From Thermoflexus hugenholtzii JAD2 (GTDB taxonomy: Bacteria; Chloroflexota; UBA11872; UBA12225): a stretch of 59,486 nt of DNA. The translations under genes and the position numbers were made by a program. Position 1 is the stretch's first letter. Every line of letters starts with the position of its first letter. The stretch lies in NCBI GenBank assembly GCA_945865725.1, contig CAMBEO010000009.1:1-59486 (forward strand), in the 5' to 3' direction. Shown here in pieces: positions 1 to 8,700 of this stretch. The notes below the pieces were generated by a model that made no database searches, had not been told where the DNA came from, and saw only the letters and a program-made list of their open reading frames with translations.

Positions 1-35
1 GTGCCACGCGGGGCGGCGAGCGGGTCGCGAGGAGG

Positions 36-2858
36 CTACGCCTTCGGAACGACGATGCTCAAGATGCGATCCGCCACGTAGTGGTAGCGCGCGGTCCCAG
101 GGTCGGGCACGAACTCGCGGACGCGCGGCCGATCAAGAGCGGCGGCGCGGACGGCGTCCTCGGGTGTGCCGGCATCGACCTCGATGCGGTCGCGAACCTT
201 GCCGTTCACCTGCACCGCGATCATCACCGTCTCGTCCCGGGCGAGGGCGTCGTCCCACGTGGGCCACGGCTGCCGGTGGATGGTGCCGGGTCCATCGGCC
301 GCAAACGGTGCATCGGCGTCGCCCGAGGTGCTCGATCCCGGCGCGGCACGGCCGAAGCCACCGGTCAGCTGCCAAAGGGTCTCGGCGATGAAGGGGGTGG
401 TCGGTGCAAGCAGGCGCACGAGGGTCTCGACGGCGTCGTCGAACTCGGCAGTGTCGGCGGTGCCCGCGCGGGCGCGATCACCGAGGGCGTTGGCAAACTC
501 CATCAGCGCGGCGACCATCGTATTGAAGCGGAATCGCTCGATGTCGCGGGTCACCCGCGCGACGGTCTTGTGGCGCAGGCGTGCGAGGGAGGCGTCCGCA
601 ATGCCGTCCGGACGTCGAAGCGGTCGGTTCGCCTCGCGCGACTGCGCCGTCTCGGCGCGGCCGGCATGCCACCGCACGACCAGGTCCCAGACGCGCCCGA
701 GGAAGCGCCTCGCGCCGTTGATCCCTTCCTCGCTCCACTCGACCTCCTGGTCGAAGGGCGCCATGAACAACTCGTAGAGGCGCAGGCTATCGGCGCCGTA
801 GCGGTCGACCATCTCGTCGGGCGTTACGACGTTGCGCAACGACTTCGACATCTTCGCCGCCCGCATTTGAATGGCCTCGGCGCCGAGCGTCGCCGCCTCG
901 GCAGCCGTGATCGGCACCCAGTCCTCGGTCGCGCTCTCGTCGGTATTGCGACGGTGCGGCGTCTTGACGACCAGCATCCCCTGGTTGCGCAAGCGGGTGA
1001 ACGGTTCCGAGAAGGGCAGGAGGCCGGCGTCGTGCAGCACGCTGGTCCAGAACCGGGCGTAGAGGAGGTGCAGGACGGCATGCTCGGCCCCGCCGACGTA
1101 CTGGTCGACGGGCAACCAGTAGCGCACGTCCTCCTCGCGGAAGGGGCCGCCGTCGTAGCCGGGGCTGGCGAACCGCAGGAAGTACCACGAGGAGCAGGCG
1201 AAGCCGCCCATCGTGTCGGTCTCGCGCCGGGCCGGCCCGTGGCAGGACGGGCAGGTCGTGCGCACCCACTCCTCGGCGCGGGCGAGGGGCGAACGGCCGC
1301 TGCCGTCGGGCATGAAGTCGACCATCGCCGGCAACTCGACCGGCAACTGGTCCTCGGGGACCGGCACCTCGCCGCACGCGTCGCAGTGGACGATCGGGAT
1401 CGGCGCCCCCCAGTAGCGCTGGCGGGAGATAAGCCAGTCGCGCATGCGGTAGTTGACGACGCGCTTGCCGACGCCGCGGGCCTCGACGCCGTCGCCAATC
1501 GCCTCGATCGCGTCGGTAGCCGACCCGGCGACCCGGGCGTCCATGTCGGCGACGTCAAACCCCCACCGCGCGGCGAGGTCGGCCTTCTCGCTGGGTCCAA
1601 GCTTCGGCCAGTCCCCGGGCGAGAGCATGCCGTCGAAGCCGGGCGAGTTGACCATGATCCCGGGGGCGACGTAGGCGTCGGGCAGGTCGTCGCCCGTGCG
1701 GGAACCGTCCCAGTCAAGGGGGCTCACGACCAGCTTGACGGGCAACGCGTAACGGCGCGCGAACGCGAAGTCGCGCGTGTCGTGGGCGGGGACGCCCATG
1801 ACGATGCCGGTGCCGTAGGTGGCGAGGACGTAGTCCGCGACCCAGACGGCGACGCGGTCGCCGTTCAGGGGGTTGATCGCATGGCTGCCGGTGAAGACGC
1901 CGGTCTTCTCGCGGTCCGTCGAGAGGCGGTCGATCTCGCTGGTCTTGCGGGACGCCTCGACGTAGGCGGCCACCTCCGCCGCGTGGTCCGGGGTGACGAG
2001 GTCGGGCAGGGACGGGTGTTCCGGCGCGATCACCATGAACGTCACGCCGAAGAGGGTGTCGGGATGGGTGGTGAAGATCGGGAGGGGCACGCCCGACTCG
2101 GAGCGGAACTCGACCTGCACGCCGGTGCTGCGGCCGATCCAGTTCGACTGCATGGCGCGGATGCGGTCGGGCCAGTCGATCGTGTCGAGACCCGCGAGCA
2201 ACTTCTCGGCGTAGGCGGTGATCCGGAAGTACCAGGCAGGGATCTGGCGCTTCGTCAGGCCGGTATGGCCCCGCCAGCAGGTGCCGTCCTGGGCCTCCTG
2301 GTTCGAGAGGGTCGTCTGGCAACCCGGGCACCACCATTGCCAGTTGCTATCGCGATAGGCCAGGCCCCGACGGTGGAGGAGGAGGAAGATCCACTGGGTC
2401 CAGCGGTAGTACCCGGGATCCGACGAGTCGAGTACGCGCGACCAGTCGAAGGAGATGCCGATCAGGTCGTACTGGCGACGGTAGTTCGCGGCGTTGCGGT
2501 CGGTGGTGATGCGCGGGTGGACCCCTTGCGAGACGGCGTATTGCTCGGCCGGTTCGCCAAAGGCGTCCCACCCCATCGGGTGGACGACGTTGAAGCCCCG
2601 TGCCCGGAGGAAGCGGCTCAAGGTGTCGGTCGGCACGTAGTTGCGGCAGTGCCCGACGGAGAGGCCGTCGCCGGACGGGTACGGGAAGAAGTCGAGGCAG
2701 AAGTACTTGGGGCGCGTCGGGTCCCGGTCGGCGTCATGGAGGCCTTGGCGCTGCCACCGCGCCTGCCATCCTGCCTCGACCGCGGCCGGGTCGTAGGCGA
2801 GGCCGTCGCCCTCGCGCGCGGGGCGGCCGTGCCCGCGGGGCGGTGCCGAAACGGTCAT
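36..2858 (-). CDS. leuS: Leucyl-tRNA synthetase
   Basis: Cytoplasmic class I aminoacyl-tRNA synthetase that charges tRNA-Leu. About 940 aa, a little longer than the usual 800-880. The class I HIGH-type signature is SVGHCRNY near residue 70 and the KMSKS loop (KMSKSLRN) is near residue 668. A CP1 editing domain lies between them, with HPDTLFG and YGTGIVMGVPAHD, and there are zinc-type Cys pairs (CPGC, CDAC, CPSC). The reading frame stays open upstream to 2960, but that extension runs into a palindromic repeat. I chose the ATG at 2858, which has GGAG 11 nt upstream and a -10-like TACCAT at 2895-2900. The family call is very secure; only the exact start is uncertain. Confidence 0.97.
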   Translation of the reverse strand: MTVSAPPRGHGRPAREGDGLAYDPAAVEAGWQARWQRQGLHDADRDPTRPKYFCLDFFPYPSGDGLSVGHCRNYVPTDTLSRFLRARGFNVVHPMGWDAFGEPAEQYAVSQGVHPRITTDRNAANYRRQYDLIGISFDWSRVLDSSDPGYYRWTQWIFLLLHRRGLAYRDSNWQWWCPGCQTTLSNQEAQDGTCWRGHTGLTKRQIPAWYFRITAYAEKLLAGLDTIDWPDRIRAMQSNWIGRSTGVQVEFRSESGVPLPIFTTHPDTLFGVTFMVIAPEHPSLPDLVTPDHAAEVAAYVEASRKTSEIDRLSTDREKTGVFTGSHAINPLNGDRVAVWVADYVLATYGTGIVMGVPAHDTRDFAFARRYALPVKLVVSPLDWDGSRTGDDLPDAYVAPGIMVNSPGFDGMLSPGDWPKLGPSEKADLAARWGFDVADMDARVAGSATDAIEAIGDGVEARGVGKRVVNYRMRDWLISRQRYWGAPIPIVHCDACGEVPVPEDQLPVELPAMVDFMPDGSGRSPLARAEEWVRTTCPSCHGPARRETDTMGGFACSSWYFLRFASPGYDGGPFREEDVRYWLPVDQYVGGAEHAVLHLLYARFWTSVLHDAGLLPFSEPFTRLRNQGMLVVKTPHRRNTDESATEDWVPITAAEAATLGAEAIQMRAAKMSKSLRNVVTPDEMVDRYGADSLRLYELFMAPFDQEVEWSEEGINGARRFLGRVWDLVVRWHAGRAETAQSREANRPLRRPDGIADASLARLRHKTVARVTRDIERFRFNTMVAALMEFANALGDRARAGTADTAEFDDAVETLVRLLAPTTPFIAETLWQLTGGFGRAAPGSSTSGDADAPFAADGPGTIHRQPWPTWDDALARDETVMIAVQVNGKVRDRIEVDAGTPEDAVRAAALDRPRVREFVPDPGTARYHYVADRILSIVVPKA

Positions 2859-2916
2859 CTCTAGATCGACTCCATGGATTGGGGCGTGGAAGCGATGGTA
2901 CCCGCCGCCTGTCGCT

Positions 2917-2975
2917 TGCCCCCTCTCCCGCCGTAGCGCTGGGGGTGCTTGTTGCGGCAAATGGCTGCAGGGGGC
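2917..2975. repeat. Palindromic repeat R1 (variant copy)
   Basis: Copy of the dispersed R1 family between leuS and the next minus-strand gene. The arm CCCTCTCCCGCC is followed by GCGCTGGGGGTGCTTGTTGCG. The same CAACAAGCACCCCCA flank recurs in other copies at about 10490 and 34110. Confidence 0.8.
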
Positions 2976-2976
2976 G

Positions 2977-3411
2977 TCAACGTCGCGTCGGCGTGTTCGT
3001 CGGCAGGACCGGGATCGGGGTCGGCACGGGGGTGTTCAGAGCGACGGTCACCGGGGCGATGATGCCGAGTTCCCGCAGGCCGGCTCGCGCCTCGAGGTTG
3101 CCCGGGTCGATCTCAAGGACCTCGCGCAACCGTTCGATCGCCCATTCGCGCTTGCCGGCGTCTCGGAAGGCGTTCGCGGCGCCAAGGCCGTCCATCACCT
3201 GGCGAATGCGTCGGCCTTCCAGCATCGCCTTCGCAAGGTCGGGCACGGGCGTCGGCGTGAATGTCGCCACGACGCGCGCGAACGGTCGGATCTCCACCTC
3301 GTACGCATCCCAGGCGCGGGCGCCGAGGCCCGCGACGATGGTGGCGACGACGATGGTGGCGGCGACCTCGGCGAGGATGGGCGGAAGAGACCGGGGCATG
3401 ATGGCGACCAT
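2977..3411 (-). CDS. Small membrane-anchored TPR-like protein, function unknown
   Basis: About 144 aa. One N-terminal membrane segment (LAEVAATIVVATIVAGLGARAW) is followed by a soluble region holding one TPR-like helix pair (AFRDAGKREWAIERLREVLEIDPGNLEARAGLREL). The tail is Pro/Thr-rich (TPVPTPIPVLPTNTPTRR), which suggests an extracytoplasmic domain. Two starts are possible, ATG 3411 or ATG 3399. Neither has a good Shine-Dalgarno site. The gene diverges from mnmE, so the 3412-3461 gap must hold promoters for both. I do not recognise the family beyond the TPR resemblance, and no role can be assigned. Confidence 0.7.
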   Translation of the reverse strand: MVAIMPRSLPPILAEVAATIVVATIVAGLGARAWDAYEVEIRPFARVVATFTPTPVPDLAKAMLEGRRIRQVMDGLGAANAFRDAGKREWAIERLREVLEIDPGNLEARAGLRELGIIAPVTVALNTPVPTPIPVLPTNTPTRR

Positions 3412-3461
3412 GGAAGCGTACCGTCGCGCGGTGATCGGACGCGCGACATCCGGGGCGTGCG

Positions 3462-4946
3462 ATGCTGCGGGGCGTGAACCTCGCTGACACCATCGCCGCC
3501 ATCGCGACCGCACCGGGCGAGGGCGCCGTCGCGATGGTGCGGGTCAGCGGTGCGCGGGCGCGCGTGATCGCCGAGGCCACGTTTCGGCCCACCGGGGGCG
3601 GTGCGTTGCGACCGCGGCGCCTCGCCCATGGGCATGTCATCTCGCCAGCGACCGGCGCGGTCATCGACGAGGCCATGGCGGCGTGGATGCCGGCGCCGCG
3701 GACGTACACGCGCGAACCGGTCCTCGAGGTGACGTGCCATGGCGGGCGGGCGGCGACGGCGGCGGTCCTCCAGGCGATCCTGGCGGCGGGCGCGCGACTG
3801 GCCGAACCGGGCGAGTTCACGCTGCGCGCCTTCGTGAACGGCCGGATCGACCTTGCCCAGGCCGAGGCCGTGCGCGACGCGGTCGCGGCACCATCCGCGG
3901 ACGCGGTGGCGACGGCGGTCGCGCAGGCGGCGGGGGCCTTGTCGCGTGCCGTGGGCGCGATCCGCGACCCCTTGGCCGACCTCGCCGCCGCCCTTGAGGC
4001 GTCGCTCGACTTTGCGGACGACGGGGTACCGGACATCGACCGGATGAGGGCCGGAACCGTCCTTCGTTTGGCGGGCGAGGCTATCGACGACCTCCTCGCG
4101 ACCGCCGGTCCGGGGCGAGTGCGTCGCCATGGGCTCCGGGTTGCCCTAGCGGGGGCGACGAACGCCGGGAAGTCGACGCTGTTCAACGCGCTTGTCGGGA
4201 GCCCCCGGGCGATCGTCAGCGACGAGGCCGGGACGACGCGGGACACGATCGAGGAGGTAGTGGCGGTCGGCGGGACGGCAATCGTGCTGATCGATACCGC
4301 CGGATGGCGAAGTGGGCCGGGCAACCAGGCGGGCACGGCCGAGCGACTGGGGTTGGAACGGACGGAGGCGGCGCTTGCGGAGGCAGATGCCGTCGTGCAT
4401 GTGATCGACGGGACCGATCCGGGGATGGCTCCGACCGGTCGGGCGCGCCTCGCGACGTTATGCGCCGACCCCGTGCCGGTCGTCGAGGCCTGGACGCGTG
4501 CCGACCTCACGGGGTCGGCGCCAGTGGTCGAGGCTTGGGCGTTAGACGCGGTTGCGACGCAAGGCGTGGCAGGGGGAACCGGCGCGAGGCCAACCAGAGG
4601 GGTGCCCCCGGTGATCGAGGCAATCCGCGTCTCGGCGCTGACGGGCGAGGGGATCGATGTGCTTCGGGCGCGGCTTCACGCGCTGGCGGTGGCCGGGGGA
4701 ACCAACCCGCGCACCGCTGACCGCACCGGTGGCGAGGTGGTGACGAATGCGCGCCACGTCGCGGCCATCCAACGGGCGCGCGAGGCGATCACACGGGGGT
4801 CCGAGGTGGTGTCGGCAGGCCTGCCGGACGACCTGCTGGCCGCGGACCTGCGGGCGTCAGTCGCGGCGCTCGGTGAGATCACGGGCGAGACCGTGGGCGA
4901 GGACGTCCTCTCCCGAGTGTTTCGCACGTTCTGCATCGGCAAGTAG
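3462..4946 (+). CDS. mnmE: tRNA modification GTPase MnmE
   Basis: With MnmG this enzyme installs the cmnm5 group on wobble U34 of tRNAs. The N-terminal tetrahydrofolate-binding domain begins DTIAAIATAPGEGAVAMVRVSG. The inserted G domain has a P loop GATNAGKST near residue 229 and DTAGW (G3) near 278. The C-terminus is the family-typical FCIGK, whose Cys is catalytic. Two points are odd. The G4 position reads TRAD instead of NKxD. A stretch of about 30 residues containing a second PVVEAW lies between G4 and the SALTGEG (G5) region. ATG 3462 is used here; a GTG at 3474 is an alternative. 494 aa is slightly longer than the usual 450-460. mnmG is not in the window. Confidence 0.95.
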   Translation: MLRGVNLADTIAAIATAPGEGAVAMVRVSGARARVIAEATFRPTGGGALRPRRLAHGHVISPATGAVIDEAMAAWMPAPRTYTREPVLEVTCHGGRAATAAVLQAILAAGARLAEPGEFTLRAFVNGRIDLAQAEAVRDAVAAPSADAVATAVAQAAGALSRAVGAIRDPLADLAAALEASLDFADDGVPDIDRMRAGTVLRLAGEAIDDLLATAGPGRVRRHGLRVALAGATNAGKSTLFNALVGSPRAIVSDEAGTTRDTIEEVVAVGGTAIVLIDTAGWRSGPGNQAGTAERLGLERTEAALAEADAVVHVIDGTDPGMAPTGRARLATLCADPVPVVEAWTRADLTGSAPVVEAWALDAVATQGVAGGTGARPTRGVPPVIEAIRVSALTGEGIDVLRARLHALAVAGGTNPRTADRTGGEVVTNARHVAAIQRAREAITRGSEVVSAGLPDDLLAADLRASVAALGEITGETVGEDVLSRVFRTFCIGK

Positions 4947-5004
4947 CAGTGCTGGCCCGTGCCGCTGTCGTCGCCGATCAGTCTGGAGGACCGAGGGGAC
5001 GACG

Positions 5005-5034
5005 TTGACCGGCCTTCGGCGAGTGCGTTACCAT
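5005..5034 (+). promoter_or_regulatory. Candidate sigma-A promoter for the small Cys protein
   Basis: TTGACC at 5005-5010 and TACCAT at 5029-5034 are separated by 18 nt. Transcription would start near 5041, giving a leader of about 200 nt before the GTG at 5244. This is motif evidence only. Confidence 0.45.
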
Positions 5035-5040
5035 CTGGCA

Positions 5041-5243
5041 AGAATTACGCGGCGGTGCGCCACCCTCGCCGTCGGCGTGTCATCTGGTCCGGGACGGCGC
5101 GTGGCGCCCGACCGTACCGATGGACTCGACGCGAGGGTGCGCGTGGCGCGAGGCGCCATGGACACCTTGCGGAACGCACGGGGTGCCGTCGTCCGACCCG
5201 GGTGCCGATCGATGCGACGCAGGGCGCATCGGGAGGAGAGACG
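5041..5243 (+). promoter_or_regulatory. Long, structured 5' leader
   Basis: This fills most of the 297-base gap after mnmE. CACCCTCGC (5061-5069) can pair perfectly with GCGAGGGTG (5131-5139), closing a domain that contains further GC-rich complementary stretches. The leader ends in a strong Shine-Dalgarno site, GGGAGGAGAG, at 5231-5240. It matches no riboswitch class I can recognise. Confidence 0.3.
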
Positions 5244-5612
5244 GTGAACACTGATCGTTCGCGGGGGACCGCAGGCGGGGCGCGCGGACCTTCGCGGGCG
5301 GCGCCCTCCTCCGAAACCGAGGCCGGAAGCGCCTTGGGAAACTTCGGAAACTTGGGGCTCCTCCTCCAGCAGGCGCTGCGCGAGCAGAAGCCGGCGGCCG
5401 AGGCCGTGACACCGGAAGAGACCGAACCGGCCGCGCCCGCCAAGCCGTGCGCGGATTGCTGGCACGCAAAGGTGTTCCGGCGCGAAGGCGTCTCGATGGC
5501 GCGCTGCGAGCTGGACCTGTGGATCAAGCCGGTAATCACGGACACGGAGCTGAACGACAACGCGGTTCGGCGCTGGTATGTGGACTGCCCGGAATACGAC
5601 GACAGCGAGTAG
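5244..5612 (+). CDS. Small cysteine-rich protein, function unknown
   Basis: 122 aa, starting at GTG 5244 with GGGAGGAGAG about 4 nt upstream. The N-terminal 60 residues are low-complexity (Gly/Ala/Ser/Pro/Glu) with one amphipathic segment, LGNFGNLGLLLQQALREQ. The C-terminal half carries four cysteines as CADC, ARCELD and VDCPEY, a layout compatible with a small zinc or Fe-S binding knob. A Trp/His-rich stretch (CWHAKVF, RRWYVDC) lies among them. It stands alone between mnmE and the aminotransferase with a promoter and long leader of its own. I do not recognise the family, and metal binding is inferred from the Cys spacing. Confidence 0.75.
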   Translation: MNTDRSRGTAGGARGPSRAAPSSETEAGSALGNFGNLGLLLQQALREQKPAAEAVTPEETEPAAPAKPCADCWHAKVFRREGVSMARCELDLWIKPVITDTELNDNAVRRWYVDCPEYDDSE

Positions 5613-5696
5613 GCGCGCGGGCTCCTTGACCGGGCCCTCGCGCCAGAACCCGTGACGCCAGACGCTCGACCCGGCCGTCCTCGACGGCCTCGTGCC

Positions 5697-5723
5697 GGGC
5701 CCCGTTCCCGCAATTCGGGGCCC
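5697..5723 (+). other. Perfect 8-bp hairpin upstream of the aminotransferase
   Basis: GGGCCCCG (5697-5704) pairs with CGGGGCCC (5716-5723) across an 11-nt loop. There is no T-tract, so this is not a canonical intrinsic terminator. It could end the preceding transcript or influence translation of the gene 18 nt downstream. Confidence 0.45.
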
Positions 5724-5740
5724 CTTCCGGAGCTTCCCGA

Positions 5741-6940
5741 ATGTCCGAGACGACGTCGTTCCACCCACGCACCGCGCCCGGCCTGAGCGAGCGGCTCCGG
5801 ACGATGGCGCCGTCGCCGACGATCGCCGCCAGCGCGCGGGCGCGGGCACTGGCCCGCGAGGGGAAGCCGGTCCTCGAGTTGACGGTCGGGGAACCCGACT
5901 TCGAGACGCCGGATCACGTCCGCGAGGCCGCACACCGGGCAATCCGCGACGGCAAGACGCGGTACACGCCCTCAGGCGGGATCCCGGAACTGAAGGCGGC
6001 GGTTGCCCGCAAGCTGCACCGCGAGAACGGCGTCGAGTATGACCCGACGACCGAGGTCTGCATCTGCAACGGTGGCAAGCAGGCCCTCTTCAACGTGATG
6101 GTGGCCCTCCTCAACCCGGGCGACGAGGTCCTCGTGCCCGTGCCGACGTGGGCGACCTTCTCGGACCAGGTCGCCTTGGCCGGGGGCACGCCCGTGCACG
6201 TGCCGCTCGGACCCGACCACCGCCTGCGCGCCGCCGACCTCGAGGGGCATGTGACGGCACGGACGAAGGCCGTGATCGTCAATAGCCCGTCAAACCCGAC
6301 CGGGGTGGTGATGGATCCGGCCGAGGTTGTCGCCGTGACCCGGTTCGCGATGGCGCACGGCATCTACGTGGTCGCGGACGACACGTACGAGCACTTCCTG
6401 TACGACGGGGCGGCGCACCAGTTCGCCGCTGCCGGGACCGAGGGCGCGCGCGACTGGGTGCTTGCGGTGAACACGGTCTCGAAGACGTATGCGATGACGG
6501 GGTGGCGGATCGGGTACGTCGCCGGGCCGAAGGCGATCATCAAGGCGATCGACGCCCTGATGACGCAGACGACGTCGAACCCGAGCAGCATCGCGCAGTG
6601 GGCGGCGGTCGAGGCCCTGGATGGCCCGCAGGACTGCGTGCGGACGATGGTCGCGGAATTCGATGCGCGGCGCCGGATGTTCGTGGCGGGCCTGCGCGCG
6701 ACGGGCTACGCATGCCCGATGCCGGAAGGCGCCTTTTACGCGTACCCGCGAATCGCGAATCGTCCGGACGGCAGTCCGGGAGACTCGGATACCTACGCGA
6801 TGCGCCTCCTGAACGAGGCGCACGTGTCGTGCGTCGCCGGAAAGGCGTTCTTCGACGAGGGCTCGTTGCGGATGAGCTACGCCGCCTCCCGCGCGGTGCT
6901 CGACGAGGTCCTGGCCCGCCTCGCCACGTTCGGGCACTGA
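5741..6940 (+). CDS. Class I/II pyridoxal-phosphate aminotransferase, aspartate type
   Basis: Transfers an amino group between an amino acid, probably aspartate, and 2-oxoglutarate. 399 aa is the normal length for the AspC-like Ib subgroup. Family landmarks are LTVGEPDFETPDHV near the N-terminus, TRYTPSGGIPELKAAVA, NSPSNPTGVV and the PLP-lysine region VSKTYAMTGWRIGY with the Lys near residue 248. The cofactor phosphate-binding region includes CNGGKQALFN. The gene ends 8 nt before the ABC permease pair and may be co-transcribed with it. Exact substrate is uncertain: aspartate, aromatic or related amino acids all fit this fold. Confidence 0.9.
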   Translation: MSETTSFHPRTAPGLSERLRTMAPSPTIAASARARALAREGKPVLELTVGEPDFETPDHVREAAHRAIRDGKTRYTPSGGIPELKAAVARKLHRENGVEYDPTTEVCICNGGKQALFNVMVALLNPGDEVLVPVPTWATFSDQVALAGGTPVHVPLGPDHRLRAADLEGHVTARTKAVIVNSPSNPTGVVMDPAEVVAVTRFAMAHGIYVVADDTYEHFLYDGAAHQFAAAGTEGARDWVLAVNTVSKTYAMTGWRIGYVAGPKAIIKAIDALMTQTTSNPSSIAQWAAVEALDGPQDCVRTMVAEFDARRRMFVAGLRATGYACPMPEGAFYAYPRIANRPDGSPGDSDTYAMRLLNEAHVSCVAGKAFFDEGSLRMSYAASRAVLDEVLARLATFGH

Positions 6941-6948
6941 TCCCCGGC

Positions 6949-7806
6949 ATGTCGGCCACCGGGGCGGCCGAGGCGTCGCCGCTCGCGCCCTCGCGACCGG
7001 GGGCGACCGCGCGAAAGTTCGTCCGCCTCCTGCAGGCCTCATGGCAGGACGCCCTCGAATACCGGCTCGAGGGCGCGGTCTGGTTCCTGTACGACCTCCT
7101 GCCACCGCTCGGCATGCTGCTCCTGTGGCTTGGGGCGTACCGGGAGGGGAGTGTCGTCGCCGGCTACGACGTGGCTGGGATGGTGCAGTACTACCTCGGG
7201 GTGATCGCCTTGCGGACGCTGCTGAACCCCCATCCCGAGTGGGACCTCGCGGACAAGATCGCGACGGGGAAGTACGGCAACGTGCTGCTGCGCCCGATGC
7301 CGCTCGTGGCGTACCACCTCGCGGGCGAGGTGGCCTGGAAGGGGATTCGCCTCCTCTGGCTGATCCCCTCGTTCGCGGTCTGCGCCTTCGCCCTCTGGCC
7401 GTACCTCGAGGCGCCGACGCTGTCACCGGCGCATTGGATCGCGTTCCTCCTGTCCATCCCCCTCGGCTACCTGACCGCCTTCTTCCTCAAGATGATCCTC
7501 GGGTACGTCGCGTTCTGGGCGACGAACGCGGAGGGGATCTTCGTGTTCGCGATCTCGATCGAGATGGTCTTCACGGGAAACTTCCTGCCGTTGCAGGCGC
7601 TGCCGGCGTGGGTGCAGGCGATCGGCGAATGGTTGCCGTTCCGCTACTTCTACTTCTTCTCGACGCAAATCCTGCGGGGGACGCTTGACGACTGGGCATT
7701 GCTCGAGGGCCTCGCGGCGCAAGTGGCATGGGCGACGGCTGGGTACGTCTTGATGCGGGTGGTGCGTTCAGCGGGCATCCGGCGCTACGCCGCCTTCGGC
7801 GGATGA
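6949..7806 (+). CDS. ABC-2 type permease subunit (first of a pair)
   Basis: 285 aa integral membrane protein with about six hydrophobic segments, such as GAVWFLYDLLPPLGMLLLWLG, IRLLWLIPSFAVCAFALW and IFVFAISIEMVF. It resembles the ABC-2 permeases that occur as adjacent pairs next to an ATPase (COG4587-type). The ATG at 6949 lies 8 nt after the aminotransferase stop. Its stop codon overlaps the next permease start (ATGA at 7803-7806), so the two are translationally coupled. Export of a small molecule or lipid is the family expectation; the substrate cannot be told. No ATPase gene is in the window. Confidence 0.85.
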   Translation: MSATGAAEASPLAPSRPGATARKFVRLLQASWQDALEYRLEGAVWFLYDLLPPLGMLLLWLGAYREGSVVAGYDVAGMVQYYLGVIALRTLLNPHPEWDLADKIATGKYGNVLLRPMPLVAYHLAGEVAWKGIRLLWLIPSFAVCAFALWPYLEAPTLSPAHWIAFLLSIPLGYLTAFFLKMILGYVAFWATNAEGIFVFAISIEMVFTGNFLPLQALPAWVQAIGEWLPFRYFYFFSTQILRGTLDDWALLEGLAAQVAWATAGYVLMRVVRSAGIRRYAAFGG

Positions 7807-8645
7807 CGGTGGAGGCCTCGACGGGCACGATCCCCGGGCCCCCCGCATGGCGCGTCGTGCGGCGACACGCGCGCCTGTACCTGGCGATCGCGCGCTACTG
7901 CCTTGCGAGGGACCTCGAGTACCGCGCAAGCCTGGCGTTCAACCTCCTGCGCGAGTCGCTCTACGCGCTCCTGCAAGTGGCGTTCGTCGACATCGTGTTC
8001 CTGAACGTGGACGCCGTCGGCGATTGGACCGCCGACCGCATGCTGGTCCTCATGGGCACCTACACCCTCGTGTCCAACCTGACGTACGCCCTGTTCTGGG
8101 AAACGATGACGCGCCTGTCGTCGGTCGTGAACTCGGGGGAGCTTGACCTCGTCCTGACGAAACCGGTCAGCGCGCAGTTCTACGTCTCGGTGCGGCGGAT
8201 TGCCTTCATGAACTTCGCCCCAGCGGCATTCGGCGCCGGCATCGCCGCGTGGGGCATGACGCGGCTTGGCGTGAACCCGTCACCGGGAGACCTGGCCGCG
8301 TACGCGATCCTGTGCGTGTCCGCGGTCGTGACGTGCTACGCCTTGTGGTTCATGAGCGTGCTCGGGGTGTTCTGGACGGGGCGCCTGCAGAACGCCGGCG
8401 CAATGTTCGAGCCAGTCGTGTCGCTGGCGCGCGTGCCGAGCGACACGCTCAGGGGACCGCTGCGCGTCGTGTTGACGTTCGTGTTGCCCTTGGCGTTCGT
8501 GGGGACGGTGCCGGCCCAGGCGATCCTGGGGATTGCCGAGGCGTGGCACGTGCCGTACGCGATCGGGACGGCCGTCGTGGCGGTCTTCGCGTCGAACCGC
8601 CTCTGGCGGCGAGCGCTGCGGTCGTACTCGAGTGCGAGCTCGTGA
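7803..8645 (+). CDS. ABC-2 type permease subunit (second of a pair)
   Basis: 280 aa, about six membrane segments, COG3694-like. The start ATG at 7803 overlaps the previous stop. The features match the usual partner subunit: a short cytoplasmic N-terminus, the stretch FNLLRESLYALLQVAFVDIVFL, and the conserved region VVNSGELDLVLTKPVSAQFYVS. With the preceding protein it would form the heterodimeric membrane part of an ABC exporter. The ATP-binding subunit must be encoded elsewhere or be absent. Confidence 0.85.
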   Translation: MTVEASTGTIPGPPAWRVVRRHARLYLAIARYCLARDLEYRASLAFNLLRESLYALLQVAFVDIVFLNVDAVGDWTADRMLVLMGTYTLVSNLTYALFWETMTRLSSVVNSGELDLVLTKPVSAQFYVSVRRIAFMNFAPAAFGAGIAAWGMTRLGVNPSPGDLAAYAILCVSAVVTCYALWFMSVLGVFWTGRLQNAGAMFEPVVSLARVPSDTLRGPLRVVLTFVLPLAFVGTVPAQAILGIAEAWHVPYAIGTAVVAVFASNRLWRRALRSYSSASS

Positions 8646-8700
8646 ACGACCTACTCGAAGGGAAATCGGGGGCGAATGTGGTACCGTCCACCTCGTTCCC

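Noticed and set aside
81-2864. 927-aa open frame on the plus strand opposite leuS
   Set aside because: Antisense shadow produced by high GC; composition is Val/Gly/Arg/Asp-rich without motifs, while the minus strand encodes a clear leucyl-tRNA synthetase.
5697-5723. Intrinsic terminator before the aminotransferase
   Set aside because: The stem is perfect but no T-tract follows; kept only as an unexplained hairpin.
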